Shown here: positions 24,166 through 33,395 of the stretch, one piece after another
How the letters are laid out: each line of letters begins with the position of its first letter
Position numbering within the stretch: position 1 is the stretch's first letter
Assembly (NCBI RefSeq): GCF_000718095.1
Contig: NZ_JOEI01000011.1
Span: 1-64,000, forward strand
Source: Streptomyces scopuliridis RB72
GTDB taxonomy: Bacteria; Actinomycetota; Actinomycetes; Streptomycetales; Streptomycetaceae
DNA length: 64,000 nt
Direction: 5' to 3'
The notes under the pieces: generated by a model
The model's database searches: none
Told to the model about the DNA's origin: nothing
The model's input: the letters and a program-made list of their open reading frames with translations, nothing else
Made by a program: the position numbers and the translations under genes

Positions 24166-25146
24166 TCAGGACGCCGATAGTCCCGCCCGGTCGAGCCGCT
24201 CCCGCGTGTCCGGCGTCAGCTTCACATCGAGAGCGCCGAGGATCTCGTCCAGTTGCTCCACGGAACTCGCGCCCACGATCGGCATCACCGGCACGTCTCC
24301 GCCGAGCAGCCAGGAGAGAACGACCTGATTCGGCGTCGCGCCCAGCTCCGCGGCGACCTCACGCAGAACGGCGAGGCGCGATGCGGTGCCGGGATGGTCG
24401 TAGGCCGCCGCCAGTGGTTTGTCGGCCCGCGTATAGGCGCCCGAGAGGAGCGACGAATACGCCATGACCGTCAGGTCCGGCTCATCGCGTACGTAATCCA
24501 GCAGTTCGGGAGTCACATGGACGTGCGCGGACTCCGGCAGGCCCATGTCGAAGCGCGGCTGGAGGTAGGAGTAGCGCTGCTGCACACAGGTGTAGCCCGT
24601 CCAGCCGCGGGCGCGGGCGAGGGCGCGCGCCCGCTCGGTCCGCCACGTGGTGTGGTTGGAGCAGCCCAGGATGCCCACCTGTCCGGCCAGTACCAGTTCG
24701 TCGAGCGTGCCGAGTGTCTCCTCCAGGGGGACGGACCGGTCCTCGACATGCGCCCAGTACAGATCGATCCGGTCCGTGCCCAGACGTCTCAGACTCTCCC
24801 GCGCGGCCTTCCGTATCGCCGTGGCGGACAGCCCCTCGGCCGTCTCCAGGCCCGTGCCGGGGACGGTGGGGCGCGCCCCGGCCTTGGTGGAGATCAGCAC
24901 CTCGTCCCTGGCGCGACGGCTCGCCAGCCAGCGGCCGACGGTGGCCTCGCTCTCGTCGCCGGTGGTGCCGGGGTGCCAGAAGACATAGTTGTTGGCGGTG
25001 TCGATCAGATTGCCGCCCGCCTCGACGAACCGGTCGAGGATGGCGAACGACGTCTTCTCGTCCACGGTGCTGCCGAAGGGCAGCGTGCCCAGGCACAGCG
25101 CGCCCGCTGTGGGGCCGGAGGGCCCTCCGATACGGCGTCGTAGCAT
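24166..25146 (-). CDS. Aldo/keto reductase
   Basis: This 326-aa (beta/alpha)8-barrel NADP-dependent oxidoreductase has the catalytic tetrad D (LIDTANNYVFW), Y of the same block, K (ISTKAG) and H (LYWAHVED). The C-terminal cofactor region is PIVGASSVEQLDE. The substrate is unknown. The start at 25146 has AAGGGAG seven bases upstream; the longer frame to 25194 lacks one. A terminator just upstream isolates it from the carboxypeptidase gene. Confidence 0.9.
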   Translation of the reverse strand: MLRRRIGGPSGPTAGALCLGTLPFGSTVDEKTSFAILDRFVEAGGNLIDTANNYVFWHPGTTGDESEATVGRWLASRRARDEVLISTKAGARPTVPGTGLETAEGLSATAIRKAARESLRRLGTDRIDLYWAHVEDRSVPLEETLGTLDELVLAGQVGILGCSNHTTWRTERARALARARGWTGYTCVQQRYSYLQPRFDMGLPESAHVHVTPELLDYVRDEPDLTVMAYSSLLSGAYTRADKPLAAAYDHPGTASRLAVLREVAAELGATPNQVVLSWLLGGDVPVMPIVGASSVEQLDEILGALDVKLTPDTRERLDRAGLSAS

Positions 25147-25293
25147 GCCGGACTCCCTTGTCTCGCTGTTCCTCGGATGGTGTTCTGACTTCACGGTAGG
25201 CGCCGACCGGCTCGGTGTACCGGTCCGATATCCGACGGGAAAACCGAGCCAATTGGGCGTGGACGTCCTGAGCCCGGGGGCGTCCCCTGGGAA

Positions 25294-25318
25294 GCGTCTC
25301 CGTAGGAAACGGAGACGC
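25294..25318 (-). terminator. Terminator of the carboxypeptidase gene
   Basis: GCGTCTCCGT (25294-25303), loop AGGAA, ACGGAGACGC (25309-25318): a perfect 10-bp stem 31 bp after the carboxypeptidase stop. Confidence 0.8.
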
Positions 25319-25348
25319 CCCCCTCATGGGCCGGTCAGCTGAGACCGG

Positions 25349-26704
25349 TCAGCAGTACTGGGCTTCCTTGCCGATGGACCGGTACATGCAGTCCGCGTTC
25401 TCCAGCAGTTGCAGTACGGCGTCGCGGTTCCGGCTCGTCTCGCGGGTGATCACCTCGTCGGGCGGGTAGAAGCCGCCGCCGCCCGACGACGGATACATCT
25501 CGAAGGTGTATCCGAAGATCTTGTGCGTGCCCCACAGCCAGTCGTCGATCGAGCCGTCCGTGATGTAGAGGTCACTGGACTGCTCGGGCGTGTAGCCGTT
25601 GCTGGCGGCCATCTTCTGGCCGATGGCGGCGAAGGCGTTGCGGTCGTCCGCGGTCATTCCGGTGGTGGTGTCGGCCGTGGTGTAGCCGAAGGGCCAGAGC
25701 ACCAGCTCGCTGTAGGTGTGGAAGTCGATCGCGGCTTTGATCTGCTGCGTACCGCCCACGACCCGGCCGCGTACGAAGTCCGCCACAACCTTCACCTCGG
25801 GCGCGGACTCGGCGGCGCTGCCCCGGTAGGTGTCCGACGAGGCGCTGCCGGACGAGCCGCCGCAGCAGCCCCAGCGGTAGGCCCAGTTGCGGTTGAGGTC
25901 CGTACCGACCGCGGTGGAGCCCGAGTTGGGCTGCCGGTTCTTGCGCCAGCTGCGGTAGGAGCCGGTGGCGATGTCGTACTCGCCGCCGTCCGGGTTGAGG
26001 TCCGGGACGATCCAGATCTCACGGTTGTTGACGATGTTGGTGATGCGTGAGTCGGTGCCGTAGCCGGAGGTCAGCTCCTTCAGCAGATACAGCGCCATCT
26101 CGACGGTGAGATGTTCGCGCGCGTGCTGATGGTGGGTGAAGAGGACCTCGGGCTCGTTCTCGTCGGTGCCGACGTTGTCGCTGATCTTGATGGCCGTGAT
26201 GTTCCGGCCCTGGTACGTGGTGCCGATGACGCGTTGGCTCGCGATACCCGGGTTCGCGGAGATGACGGAGTTGATCTCGCTCGTCATCTCGGCGTAGTTG
26301 TGGTAATTCGAGTCGGCCGAGGGGAAGTCGAACGGTGTCACGGCGCCGTTCAGGGTACGGTCCGGGGCGGCGCCCAGCGGCGTCGGCGCGTAGCCGAGCG
26401 CGCGGAGCCTCTTCACCTGCGCGGGGTCGGCGGAGACGACCACGCTCTCGCTGTCGGAGGCGTCGATCGTCACGCCTGTCCTGGCGAGCGCGGTGCGCGT
26501 CGCGGACGTGGCGTGCATGACGATCTCGTACTGCTGGATGTCCTCGTCCGCGGCCGTGGCCCTGGCGGCGGCCGGTGAGGGAGTGGAATCGGCGCTGGTG
26601 GCCGTGGCCGTCGCCGTGACGCCGAGGGTCAGGGTCAGTGCGACGGCCAGGGTGGCTGTCCGTCTGCGACTGGTGCCGCCGCTTCCGCGTATTCGGAGCC
26701 GCAT
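25349..26704 (-). CDS. Secreted zinc carboxypeptidase (M14)
   Basis: The 451-aa exported metallocarboxypeptidase has a signal peptide with RRR and a hydrophobic core ([20 protein letters not shown]), a propeptide to about residue 110 and the M14 catalytic domain. Zinc ligands are in [12 protein letters not shown] (H and E) and [10 protein letters not shown] (H). DLNRNW supplies substrate-binding residues and FEMYPSSGG the catalytic Glu. Specificity resembles carboxypeptidase T-like enzymes. Start 26704 has an AGGAGAC site. It is divergent from a subtilisin gene, with a shared palindrome between them. Confidence 0.93.
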   Translation of the reverse strand: MRLRIRGSGGTSRRRTATLAVALTLTLGVTATATATSADSTPSPAAARATAADEDIQQYEIVMHATSATRTALARTGVTIDASDSESVVVSADPAQVKRLRALGYAPTPLGAAPDRTLNGAVTPFDFPSADSNYHNYAEMTSEINSVISANPGIASQRVIGTTYQGRNITAIKISDNVGTDENEPEVLFTHHQHAREHLTVEMALYLLKELTSGYGTDSRITNIVNNREIWIVPDLNPDGGEYDIATGSYRSWRKNRQPNSGSTAVGTDLNRNWAYRWGCCGGSSGSASSDTYRGSAAESAPEVKVVADFVRGRVVGGTQQIKAAIDFHTYSELVLWPFGYTTADTTTGMTADDRNAFAAIGQKMAASNGYTPEQSSDLYITDGSIDDWLWGTHKIFGYTFEMYPSSGGGGFYPPDEVITRETSRNRDAVLQLLENADCMYRSIGKEAQYC

Positions 26705-27180
26705 GAAGTCTCCTGGATGTGGAGTTGTGGGGGTGTGGGCGCGCAGTACGTGCCCGGGGTCATCGTGAGGCTTTGGCATGACCGGGTCAAGGGTGCGCAT
26801 GCGGCGGGCAAAGAGGGCGTCACGCGGCGGTCGTCGACACGGGCGGGCGCCCGGGCCGGGCCCGCGTTCGGACCGAGGCAGGTGCCTCCGCTGTCGTCAC
26901 CGTCGCGCTCGCCGGTGACGAGCGGGGCCGTCGCGTACAACTGCCGTAATGAGGCGCCCTGTACGTCCCCAAGCGGGCGCATCCTCGCTACGGGGTTATT
27001 GCGCGACCATGTCATGGCTATGACATCCCGTCGGACCTCTTGTCGTCTGACGCCGTCTCAGCGAAGGTCTTTAGCGGGCGGTCCCCGGAACCACGGAGTC
27101 CGCTCCGCATGCGTACATCCCGTATGTGCCCCCACGTTGCGCACGCACCCCAGCGCACCCGATGAGGAGGATCCCTCACG
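26705..27180. other. Divergent promoter region of two secreted peptidases
   Basis: No gene in 476 bp. It holds the promoters for the carboxypeptidase (left) and the subtilisin (right) and one perfect palindrome at 27009-27026. Confidence 0.7.
27009..27026. promoter_or_regulatory. Perfect palindrome between divergent peptidase genes
   Basis: ATGTCAT (27009-27015), spacer GGCT, ATGACAT (27020-27026) is a perfect 7-bp-arm dyad 155 bp before the subtilisin start and 305 bp before the carboxypeptidase start. It is AT-rich relative to the surroundings. A shared repressor or activator site is likely. Confidence 0.6.
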
Positions 27181-28389
27181 ATGGCAGTGTTGCGTACCAC
27201 CAAGACACGGATCGCCGCGGCGATCACGGCGGCAGCGGCGGCTGCGGCCATGACCGCCCTCGCCGTTCCCGCCCAGGCGGCCCCCGCCGTGGGTACGGTC
27301 GTCGGCGCCGATGCCAAGGACGCGGTGCAAGGCAGCTACATCGTCACACTCAAGAAGACCGCCGGCCTCAAGTCCGCCTCGGCCGCGGGCCGGAGCGTGG
27401 TGTCCGAGTACGGCGGGACCGTCAAGCGGACGTACACGGCGGCCCTCAACGGCTACGCGGCCGAGCTCTCGCCCGCGCAGGCGCGCAGACTCGCCGCCGA
27501 CCCGGCCGTCGACAAGGTCTTCCAGGACCGCGAGGTCCACGCGTTCGCCACCCAGACCAACCCGCCGTCCTGGGGACTCGACCGGATCGACCAGGCGGCG
27601 CTGCCGCTGAACAACAGCTACACCTACCCGGACACCGCCGGTGAGGGCACGACCGTCTACGTCATCGACACCGGCGTCCGCATCACCCACCAGGACATCG
27701 CCGGACGGGCCTCGTACGGCTACGACGCCGTCGACAACGACAACACGGCGCAGGACGGCAACGGCCACGGCACCCACGTGGCCGCCAACGCCGCGGGCAC
27801 GGTGTACGGCGTGGCCAAGAAGGCCAAGATCGTCGCCGTGCGTGTGCTCAACAACGCCGGTTCGGGCACCACGGCCCAGGTCGTGGCCGGTATCGACTGG
27901 GTCACCAACAACCACAGCGGCCCGTCGGTGGCGAACGTGTCGCTCGGCGGCGGTGCCGACGCCGCGCTGGACACCGCCGTGCAGAACTCCATCAACAGCG
28001 GTGTGACGTACGCGATCGCCGCCGGTAATTCCGGAGCCAACGCCCAGAACTACTCGCCGGCCCGTGTCGCGGACGCCATCACCGTCGGCGCGACGACCAG
28101 CACCGACGCCCGCGCCAGCTACTCCAACTTCGGCGCGCGCGTGGACCTCTTCGCTCCGGGCAGCGCCATCACCAGTGCCTGGAACACCTCGGACACGGCC
28201 ACCAGCAGCATCTCCGGCACGTCGATGGCCACACCGCATGTGGCCGGCGCCGCTGCCGTCTATCTCGCGGGGCACCCCACCGCGACCCCGGCCCAGGTCT
28301 CCACGGCCCTGGTGAACGGCGCCACCAACGGAGTCGTGACCAACCCCGGTACCGGCTCGCCCAACAAGCTCCTGCGGATAGTCCCGTAA
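27181..28389 (+). CDS. Secreted subtilisin-like serine protease (S8)
   Basis: The 402-aa preproenzyme has a signal peptide to about residue 34 (cleavage after AQA) and an inhibitor I9 propeptide (about 50-120: GSYIVTLKKTAG, NGYAAELSPAQ). The mature S8A catalytic domain has Asp163 (VIDTGV), His196 (GHGTHV), oxyanion Asn283 (AAGNSG) and Ser348 (GTSMATPH). It resembles proteinase K-type enzymes of streptomycetes. ATG 27181 follows GAGGAGG. A strong terminator follows the stop. It is divergent from a secreted carboxypeptidase, so both likely serve extracellular protein digestion. Confidence 0.95.
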   Translation: MAVLRTTKTRIAAAITAAAAAAAMTALAVPAQAAPAVGTVVGADAKDAVQGSYIVTLKKTAGLKSASAAGRSVVSEYGGTVKRTYTAALNGYAAELSPAQARRLAADPAVDKVFQDREVHAFATQTNPPSWGLDRIDQAALPLNNSYTYPDTAGEGTTVYVIDTGVRITHQDIAGRASYGYDAVDNDNTAQDGNGHGTHVAANAAGTVYGVAKKAKIVAVRVLNNAGSGTTAQVVAGIDWVTNNHSGPSVANVSLGGGADAALDTAVQNSINSGVTYAIAAGNSGANAQNYSPARVADAITVGATTSTDARASYSNFGARVDLFAPGSAITSAWNTSDTATSSISGTSMATPHVAGAAAVYLAGHPTATPAQVSTALVNGATNGVVTNPGTGSPNKLLRIVP

Positions 28390-28692
28390 CCCAGCGGACG
28401 ACCCACCGGACGACCCACCGGACGATCTGAGAGTGTGACGCCCGGCGCCGACCACATGGCGCCGGGCGTTACGCCTGTCCGCCGTCGCCGTGGTCGCCAC
28501 CAACACCGCCGTCGTCGGCTCCGGCGCTCCCGGCGAAGAGGTGGCCTAGGGGCAACTTCCTGGCGAATCCTGGCGGCGGGGCGTCGTTTGGATCCCGCCC
28601 GTCACGATCGTCTCAATAGGTTGCACCTGCCGCTCCACGGGCCGTATGCGCGGTCCGACAGGGACGAGCGGCAGGGGTGGGGACGTGGGGAC
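28390..28692. other. Intergenic region after the subtilisin gene
   Basis: About 300 bp with a short direct repeat of GGACGACCCACC (28396-28419), the strong terminator at 28435-28472, and then the leader of the DUF1508-like gene. No other gene is seen. Confidence 0.6.
28435..28472 (+). terminator. Terminator of the subtilisin gene
   Basis: GTGACGCCCGGCGCC (28435-28449) pairs with GGCGCCGGGCGTTAC (28458-28472) with one wobble over an 8-nt loop, a 15-bp stem 45 bp after the stop. Confidence 0.8.
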
Positions 28693-29085
28693 ATGAGATC
28701 TGCCGATGAGAGCGGGAGATTACGGAGCGCCGCCGGGCTGCGCTGTCAGACCGACATCGACGCGGACGGCCGGTACCGATGGCGCGTGGTGGCGCAGAAC
28801 GGGCGGGTGGTCGCCGTCTCGGCGCTCGCCTTCGCCTCGTACGAGCGGTGCCGCGCCGCGTTCGAGGAGGTGTGCAGACGGCACGCGGCCCTGACCGGAG
28901 GGGTCCAGCACACGGCGGAGGCCAACGGCTGGATGTGGATCGTCCGGGACGAGAGCGGACGCCGGACCATCGTGTCCGCCCGCTCCTACGAGCGGTACTC
29001 GACCTGCCGGGTCGCGTACACCCGATTCCGCGAGTTGCTGAGGGAGTTGGGGGAGAGCGGCGAGGTGCCATGGAGCATGAGCTGA
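28693..29085 (+). CDS. DUF1508-like protein with two repeats
   Basis: The 130-aa protein contains two similar units: RYRWRVVAQNGRVVAVS followed by a Cys-containing helix (about residues 27-65), and GWMWIVRDESGRRTIVSA followed by YERYSTCRVAYTRF (about 75-115). The W-x-V-x-x-x-x-G-R-x-x-x-x-S pattern resembles the YegP/DUF1508 fold, which occurs as tandem repeats. The function is unknown. ATG 28693 has GGGGAC just upstream. It precedes the Pst-like cluster by 140 bp on the same strand and could be its first gene. Confidence 0.7.
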   Translation: MRSADESGRLRSAAGLRCQTDIDADGRYRWRVVAQNGRVVAVSALAFASYERCRAAFEEVCRRHAALTGGVQHTAEANGWMWIVRDESGRRTIVSARSYERYSTCRVAYTRFRELLRELGESGEVPWSMS

Positions 29086-29226
29086 CGCCCCGACAGCGGG
29101 CTTGGGAAGTAAGGGCGTCCGGGGTCTCCGCACGGTACGCCCACACGTTCGTCACCCGAAGTTGCCTCTAGGAGGCGCCTCGTTCAGACGGAGGTGCCTG
29201 CGTGTCAACCGCGCCCCGTGAGCGTC

Positions 29227-30285
29227 ATGGGTGTGCTGAGACGAACAGGGGAGCGAACCATCGCCGCCCAGCGATCCGTTGGGCTCGCGACCGAGGGACC
29301 GGCCGCCGACGAAGGGCCGCGTGGCCTGTACGCCGACCCCGGGCTGCCCGACCGGATCTTCCGGGGTGTGGCCCGTGGCGGCGGCGGACTCGTGCTCGCC
29401 GTGATGCTGCTCGTGGGCGGCTTCCTGCTGTACCGCGCGTGGCAGGCGCTCGACCGGGCCGGGTGGTCCTTTCTCACCACCGCGGCCTGGGAGCCGGACG
29501 CGGGCCGCTTCGGTATCGCCGCCGTCATCGTCGGCACCGTACTGATCGCGCTGGTGGCGATCGTGGTGGCGGTGCCGCTGGCGGTGTGCGGGGCGCTCTA
29601 CATCTCCGAGTACGCGCCGCCCGGGATGCGCGGGACGCTGATCAGCGTGGTCGACCTGATGGCGGCCGTGCCGAGTGTCGTCTACGGACTGTGGGGGCTG
29701 TTCTTCTTCGAGGGCGCCGTGCTGCCCACCGCCCGCTGGATCGCCACCTACCTCGGCTGGTTCCCGCCGCTCGGTGTCATCGGCGCCGATCCGCGCGATC
29801 CGCTCGCCACCGAGACCGTCTACACCTCCTCGACCCTCATCGCGGGCATCGTGGTGGCGCTGATGGTCGCGCCCATCATCTGCTCGGTGATGCGTGAGGT
29901 GTTCACACAGGCGCCGGCCGGTGAGCGCGAGGGCGCCTACGCGCTCGGCGCCACCCGCTGGGGGATGATCCGCAGCGTCGTGCTGCCGTTCGGCAAGGGC
30001 GGCATGATCGGCGGCACCATGCTCGGGCTCGGCCGCGCCCTGGGCGAGACCATCGCCGTCTACCTGATCATCTCGCCGGTCTTCCAGATCCAGTGGCATG
30101 TCCTCCAGAGCGGCACCAGCTCCGTCTCCTCGCTGATCGCGCTGCGGTACGGGGAAGCCAGCCCGTTCGGGATGTCCGCGCTGATGGCCGCCGGCCTCGC
30201 GCTCTTCGTGATGACCCTCATCGTCAACTTCGTCGCCTCGTCCATCGTCGCGCGCAGCCGCTCAGGCGCGGCGAGCGACGCGTAG
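29227..30285 (+). CDS. pstC: PstC-type ABC permease
   Basis: The 352-aa membrane permease of the phosphate ABC transporter family has about six membrane segments after a cytoplasmic N-terminus. It carries PstC landmarks DLMAAVPSVVYGLWG and EGAYALGATRWGMI (EAA loop that docks PstB), followed by GRALGETIAVYLI. The start is unsure: ATG 29227 and GTG 29218 are both in frame with weak ribosome sites. It heads a cluster of eight genes ending in pstB. Phosphate is the family substrate, but the surface proteins here leave room for another ligand. Confidence 0.9.
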   Translation: MGVLRRTGERTIAAQRSVGLATEGPAADEGPRGLYADPGLPDRIFRGVARGGGGLVLAVMLLVGGFLLYRAWQALDRAGWSFLTTAAWEPDAGRFGIAAVIVGTVLIALVAIVVAVPLAVCGALYISEYAPPGMRGTLISVVDLMAAVPSVVYGLWGLFFFEGAVLPTARWIATYLGWFPPLGVIGADPRDPLATETVYTSSTLIAGIVVALMVAPIICSVMREVFTQAPAGEREGAYALGATRWGMIRSVVLPFGKGGMIGGTMLGLGRALGETIAVYLIISPVFQIQWHVLQSGTSSVSSLIALRYGEASPFGMSALMAAGLALFVMTLIVNFVASSIVARSRSGAASDA

Positions 30286-30348
30286 GCCTTCTGCGATGCC
30301 CAAGCCCTGCACGATCTCCAGACCCTGTCCTAAGGGGACCCGCCCGTC

Positions 30349-31665
30349 ATGACCCTCGCACCCGAGTCGCCGCCCTCCGTCGCGGAGGAACGGCGTACCG
30401 TCCTGCCCGCGAGCCGGCCGCGGCCCGTGGAGCCGGCCGGGGAGCGGCGGCGCTCCCTGGCGCTGAGGCGTGCCACGGACACCTACGCGCTGCTGGGTTC
30501 CGGCGCCGCGGCCGCCAGCCTGACCGCGCTGCTCTTCGTATGGCTGCTGCCGTTCAACGGAGTGATCGGCTTCCTGGTCGTCGCGTACGCGCTCTTCCTC
30601 GGCCTCTACGCGCTGCTGGTCTCCTTCGACGAGGACGGGCCCACCGTCCGGGACCGGCTCGCCGGGGTCGTCGTCCGCACGGTCGGCCTGGTCATGGTCG
30701 TCGCCCTGGCGTTCGTGATCGTCTACACGCTGTGGGAAGGCCGCAGGGCGCTGCCCCATCTGAACTTCTTCACCGAGGACATGACGCTCGCGGGCCCTCT
30801 CGACCCACTGAGCGCCGGCGGCATCCTGCACGCCATCGTCGGCACCCTGGAACAGATCCTCATCGCGCTGGTCCTCACCGTGCCCGCCGGACTGGTCTGC
30901 GCGGTCTTCCTCAATGAAGTGCCCGGCCGGTTCGCGCGGTTCGTCCGTACCATCGTCGAGGCCATGACGGCGCTGCCGTCCATCGTGGCCGGCCTGTTCA
31001 TCTACGCGACCGCGATCCTCGCCCTGGGCATCGGGAAGTCGGGTCTCGCCGCGTCCCTGGCGCTCGGCGTGATGATGCTGCCGATCATCATCCGGGCCGC
31101 CGATGTGGTGATCCGGCTGGTGCCGGGCTCGCTGCGGGAGGCGTCGTACGCGCTGGGCACCTCGCGCTGGCGCACCGCCTGGCATGTGGTGCTGCCCACC
31201 GCCCGCTCCGGGCTGACCACGTCGGTGATCCTCGGCACCGCGCGCGGGGTGGGGGAGACCTCCCCGGTGCTGCTGACCGCGGGGTTCACCGCGGAGATGA
31301 ACGCCGATCCGTTCAACGGGCCGCAGGTCTCGCTGCCGCTCGCCACCTTCGAATTCGTCAAGTCGCCCGAACCCGCCATGATCGCCCGCGGATTCGGCAC
31401 CGCGGCGACGCTGATGGCGCTGGTGCTGCTGCTGTTCGTCCTGGCCCGGCTCATCGGCGGACGCGCGCCGGGCAAGCTGACGCGCCGTCAGACCCACCGC
31501 CGGGTGCTCGCCTCGCGCCGCGACGCCGAGCGCTTCGCGGGCCGTACGCACACCCGTACCCACACCGGTACGGGCACCGCCGCGCCGGCGCCCGCGGCTG
31601 CCGCCACCTCGCCCGCACCGACTTTCCCCGTACCCGCAGTCAAGCCCGACAGGAGTACCCCGTGA
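30349..31665 (+). CDS. pstA: PstA-type ABC permease with long tails
   Basis: The 438-aa permease is longer than ordinary PstA (about 280-300 aa) because of an N-terminal region with two extra membrane segments and a Thr/Ala/Pro-rich C-terminal tail (THTRTHTGTGTAAPAPA). The core shows EAMTALPSIVAGLFIYA, the EAA loop EASYALGTSRWRTAWHVVLP and RGVGETSPVLLTAGF. AAGGGGA precedes ATG 30349. Its TGA overlaps the GTG of the next gene, implying coupled synthesis of permease and binding protein. Confidence 0.9.
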   Translation: MTLAPESPPSVAEERRTVLPASRPRPVEPAGERRRSLALRRATDTYALLGSGAAAASLTALLFVWLLPFNGVIGFLVVAYALFLGLYALLVSFDEDGPTVRDRLAGVVVRTVGLVMVVALAFVIVYTLWEGRRALPHLNFFTEDMTLAGPLDPLSAGGILHAIVGTLEQILIALVLTVPAGLVCAVFLNEVPGRFARFVRTIVEAMTALPSIVAGLFIYATAILALGIGKSGLAASLALGVMMLPIIIRAADVVIRLVPGSLREASYALGTSRWRTAWHVVLPTARSGLTTSVILGTARGVGETSPVLLTAGFTAEMNADPFNGPQVSLPLATFEFVKSPEPAMIARGFGTAATLMALVLLLFVLARLIGGRAPGKLTRRQTHRRVLASRRDAERFAGRTHTRTHTGTGTAAPAPAAAATSPAPTFPVPAVKPDRSTP

Positions 31666-33395
31666 GACCCGCGACCGTCTCCCGACTGGCCATGGGGCTG
31701 GCCGCGCTGCTCTGCGCGCTGCTCGCCGTCGGCCCGCCGCCCGCCTGGGCGGTGACCTATCCGAAGATCAACGGTGCGGGCTCCACCTGGAGTTCCAACG
31801 CCCTGGACCAGTGGCGCCGCAATGTCGCCTCCAACTTCGGTATGACCGTCAACTTCGCGGCGACCGGCTCCTCCAACGGCCGTGAGCAGTTCAGGAACGG
31901 CTCCGTCGACTTCGGTGTCTCCGAGATCCCGTACGGCCTCAAGGAGGGCGGGGTCACCGATGCCCCGCCCAAGCGCGGCTATGCCTATATGCCGATCGTG
32001 GCCGGTGGTACGGCCTTCATGTACAACCTGAAGATCGGTGGCAAGCGGGTCACCAACCTGCGGCTCTCCGGCGATGTCCTCGCCAGGATCTTCACCTCCA
32101 AGATCACCATGTGGAACGCGGCCGAGATCAGGGCCGACAATCCGGGCCTCACCCTCCCCGCCCGCCGGATCGTGCCGGTCGTACGCTCCGACGGCTCCGG
32201 TACGACGGCGCAGCTGACCACCTGGCTGTCCAAGCAGCACGCCTCGGCCTGGAACGACTACTGCGCCCGCGCGGGACGCGCCACCCCGTGCGGTCTCACC
32301 TCGTACTTCCCGGTGGTGCCGGGCACCTCCACGATCGCCAAGTCCGGATCGCTCGGAGTCTCCGGCTATGTGAAGCAGAGCCAGGCCGAGGGCGCCATCA
32401 CCTACGTCGAGTACTCGTACGCCATCTCGACCGGCTTCCCGGTGGCGAAGATGCTCAACGCCTCCCGCTTCTATGTCGAACCCACCGCGTCCAGCGTCGC
32501 CGTGGGGCTGCTCGGCGCGCGGATCAACCCGGACAAGAACTCCACGAGCTATCTGACCCAGATCCTGGACGGCGTCTACGGCTCCCGTGACCCCAGGGCC
32601 TATCCGCTCTCCAGCTACAGCTACATGATCCTGCCCACCTCGCTGGCGGGCGAGCAGAACCCGATGACCAAGGAGAAGGGCCTCTCGCTGGGCACCTTCG
32701 CCAACTACTTCCTCTGCGACGGCCAGCAGATCGCCGAGGAGCTGGGGTACTCCCCGCTGCCCAAGAACCTCGTCCAGGCGGGCTTCGAGCAGGTACGGCG
32801 TATCCCGGGCGCGCCCACGGACAAGATCAATATCAACTCCTGCCGCAACCCCACCTTCTCCTCGGACGGGACCAACACCCTCGCCAAGAACGCCCCTCAG
32901 CCGAAGGCCTGTGACCAGAAGGGCCCGACCCAGTGCTCCGACGGCACGGCGGGCGCCAAGGGCCAGAAGACCCCGGTGAAGCCATCGGCCCAGGGTCCCA
33001 ACGGCGGTTCGGGCGGCGGTGGTTTGGGAGGCACGGGCGGGTCCGGCGGTACGGGCGGATCCTCCGCGGGCACCGGCGGATCCGGGGCCACCGGCGGCAC
33101 CGGCGGATCCACGGGCGGCGCCCCCGGCTCCCCGGGGTCGGCGGCCGCCGCGTCCGGCGCGTCCGGCGGTGTCATCGACCCCGATACGGGCGAACTGATC
33201 AGCGGGGACGGAACCGGCGGCGGCGACTCCTCGGTGGTCGGGAATCCGGTCACCCTCGCCTCGGACGAGGCGACCGGGCTGCGCGGCGCGCTGATGGCGC
33301 TCTCCGCCCTGCTCCTCGTCGGTGTGGTCGTCGGCCCGCCGCTCACCGCACGCGCGCTCGCCGCACGGGCCCGCCGCAGGGAGGGATCGGTATGA
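31662..33395 (+). CDS. PstS-like binding protein tethered by a Gly-rich linker and C-terminal membrane segment
   Basis: The 577-aa protein has a Sec signal peptide (to about residue 30, PAWA) and a PBP-like type 2 domain. PstS landmarks are INGAGSTWSSNALDQW, FAATGSSNGREQF, VDFGVSEIP and VVRSDGSGTTAQLTTWL. After about residue 420 comes a Gly/Ser linker of roughly 90 residues, then a membrane segment (ALMALSALLLVGVVVGPPL) and a basic tail (ARARRREGSV). Classical PstS is a lipoprotein; here no lipobox exists and the tether is C-terminal. It overlaps pstA upstream and the next gene downstream by ATGA or GTGA. Confidence 0.87.
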   Translation: MRPATVSRLAMGLAALLCALLAVGPPPAWAVTYPKINGAGSTWSSNALDQWRRNVASNFGMTVNFAATGSSNGREQFRNGSVDFGVSEIPYGLKEGGVTDAPPKRGYAYMPIVAGGTAFMYNLKIGGKRVTNLRLSGDVLARIFTSKITMWNAAEIRADNPGLTLPARRIVPVVRSDGSGTTAQLTTWLSKQHASAWNDYCARAGRATPCGLTSYFPVVPGTSTIAKSGSLGVSGYVKQSQAEGAITYVEYSYAISTGFPVAKMLNASRFYVEPTASSVAVGLLGARINPDKNSTSYLTQILDGVYGSRDPRAYPLSSYSYMILPTSLAGEQNPMTKEKGLSLGTFANYFLCDGQQIAEELGYSPLPKNLVQAGFEQVRRIPGAPTDKININSCRNPTFSSDGTNTLAKNAPQPKACDQKGPTQCSDGTAGAKGQKTPVKPSAQGPNGGSGGGGLGGTGGSGGTGGSSAGTGGSGATGGTGGSTGGAPGSPGSAAAASGASGGVIDPDTGELISGDGTGGGDSSVVGNPVTLASDEATGLRGALMALSALLLVGVVVGPPLTARALAARARRREGSV

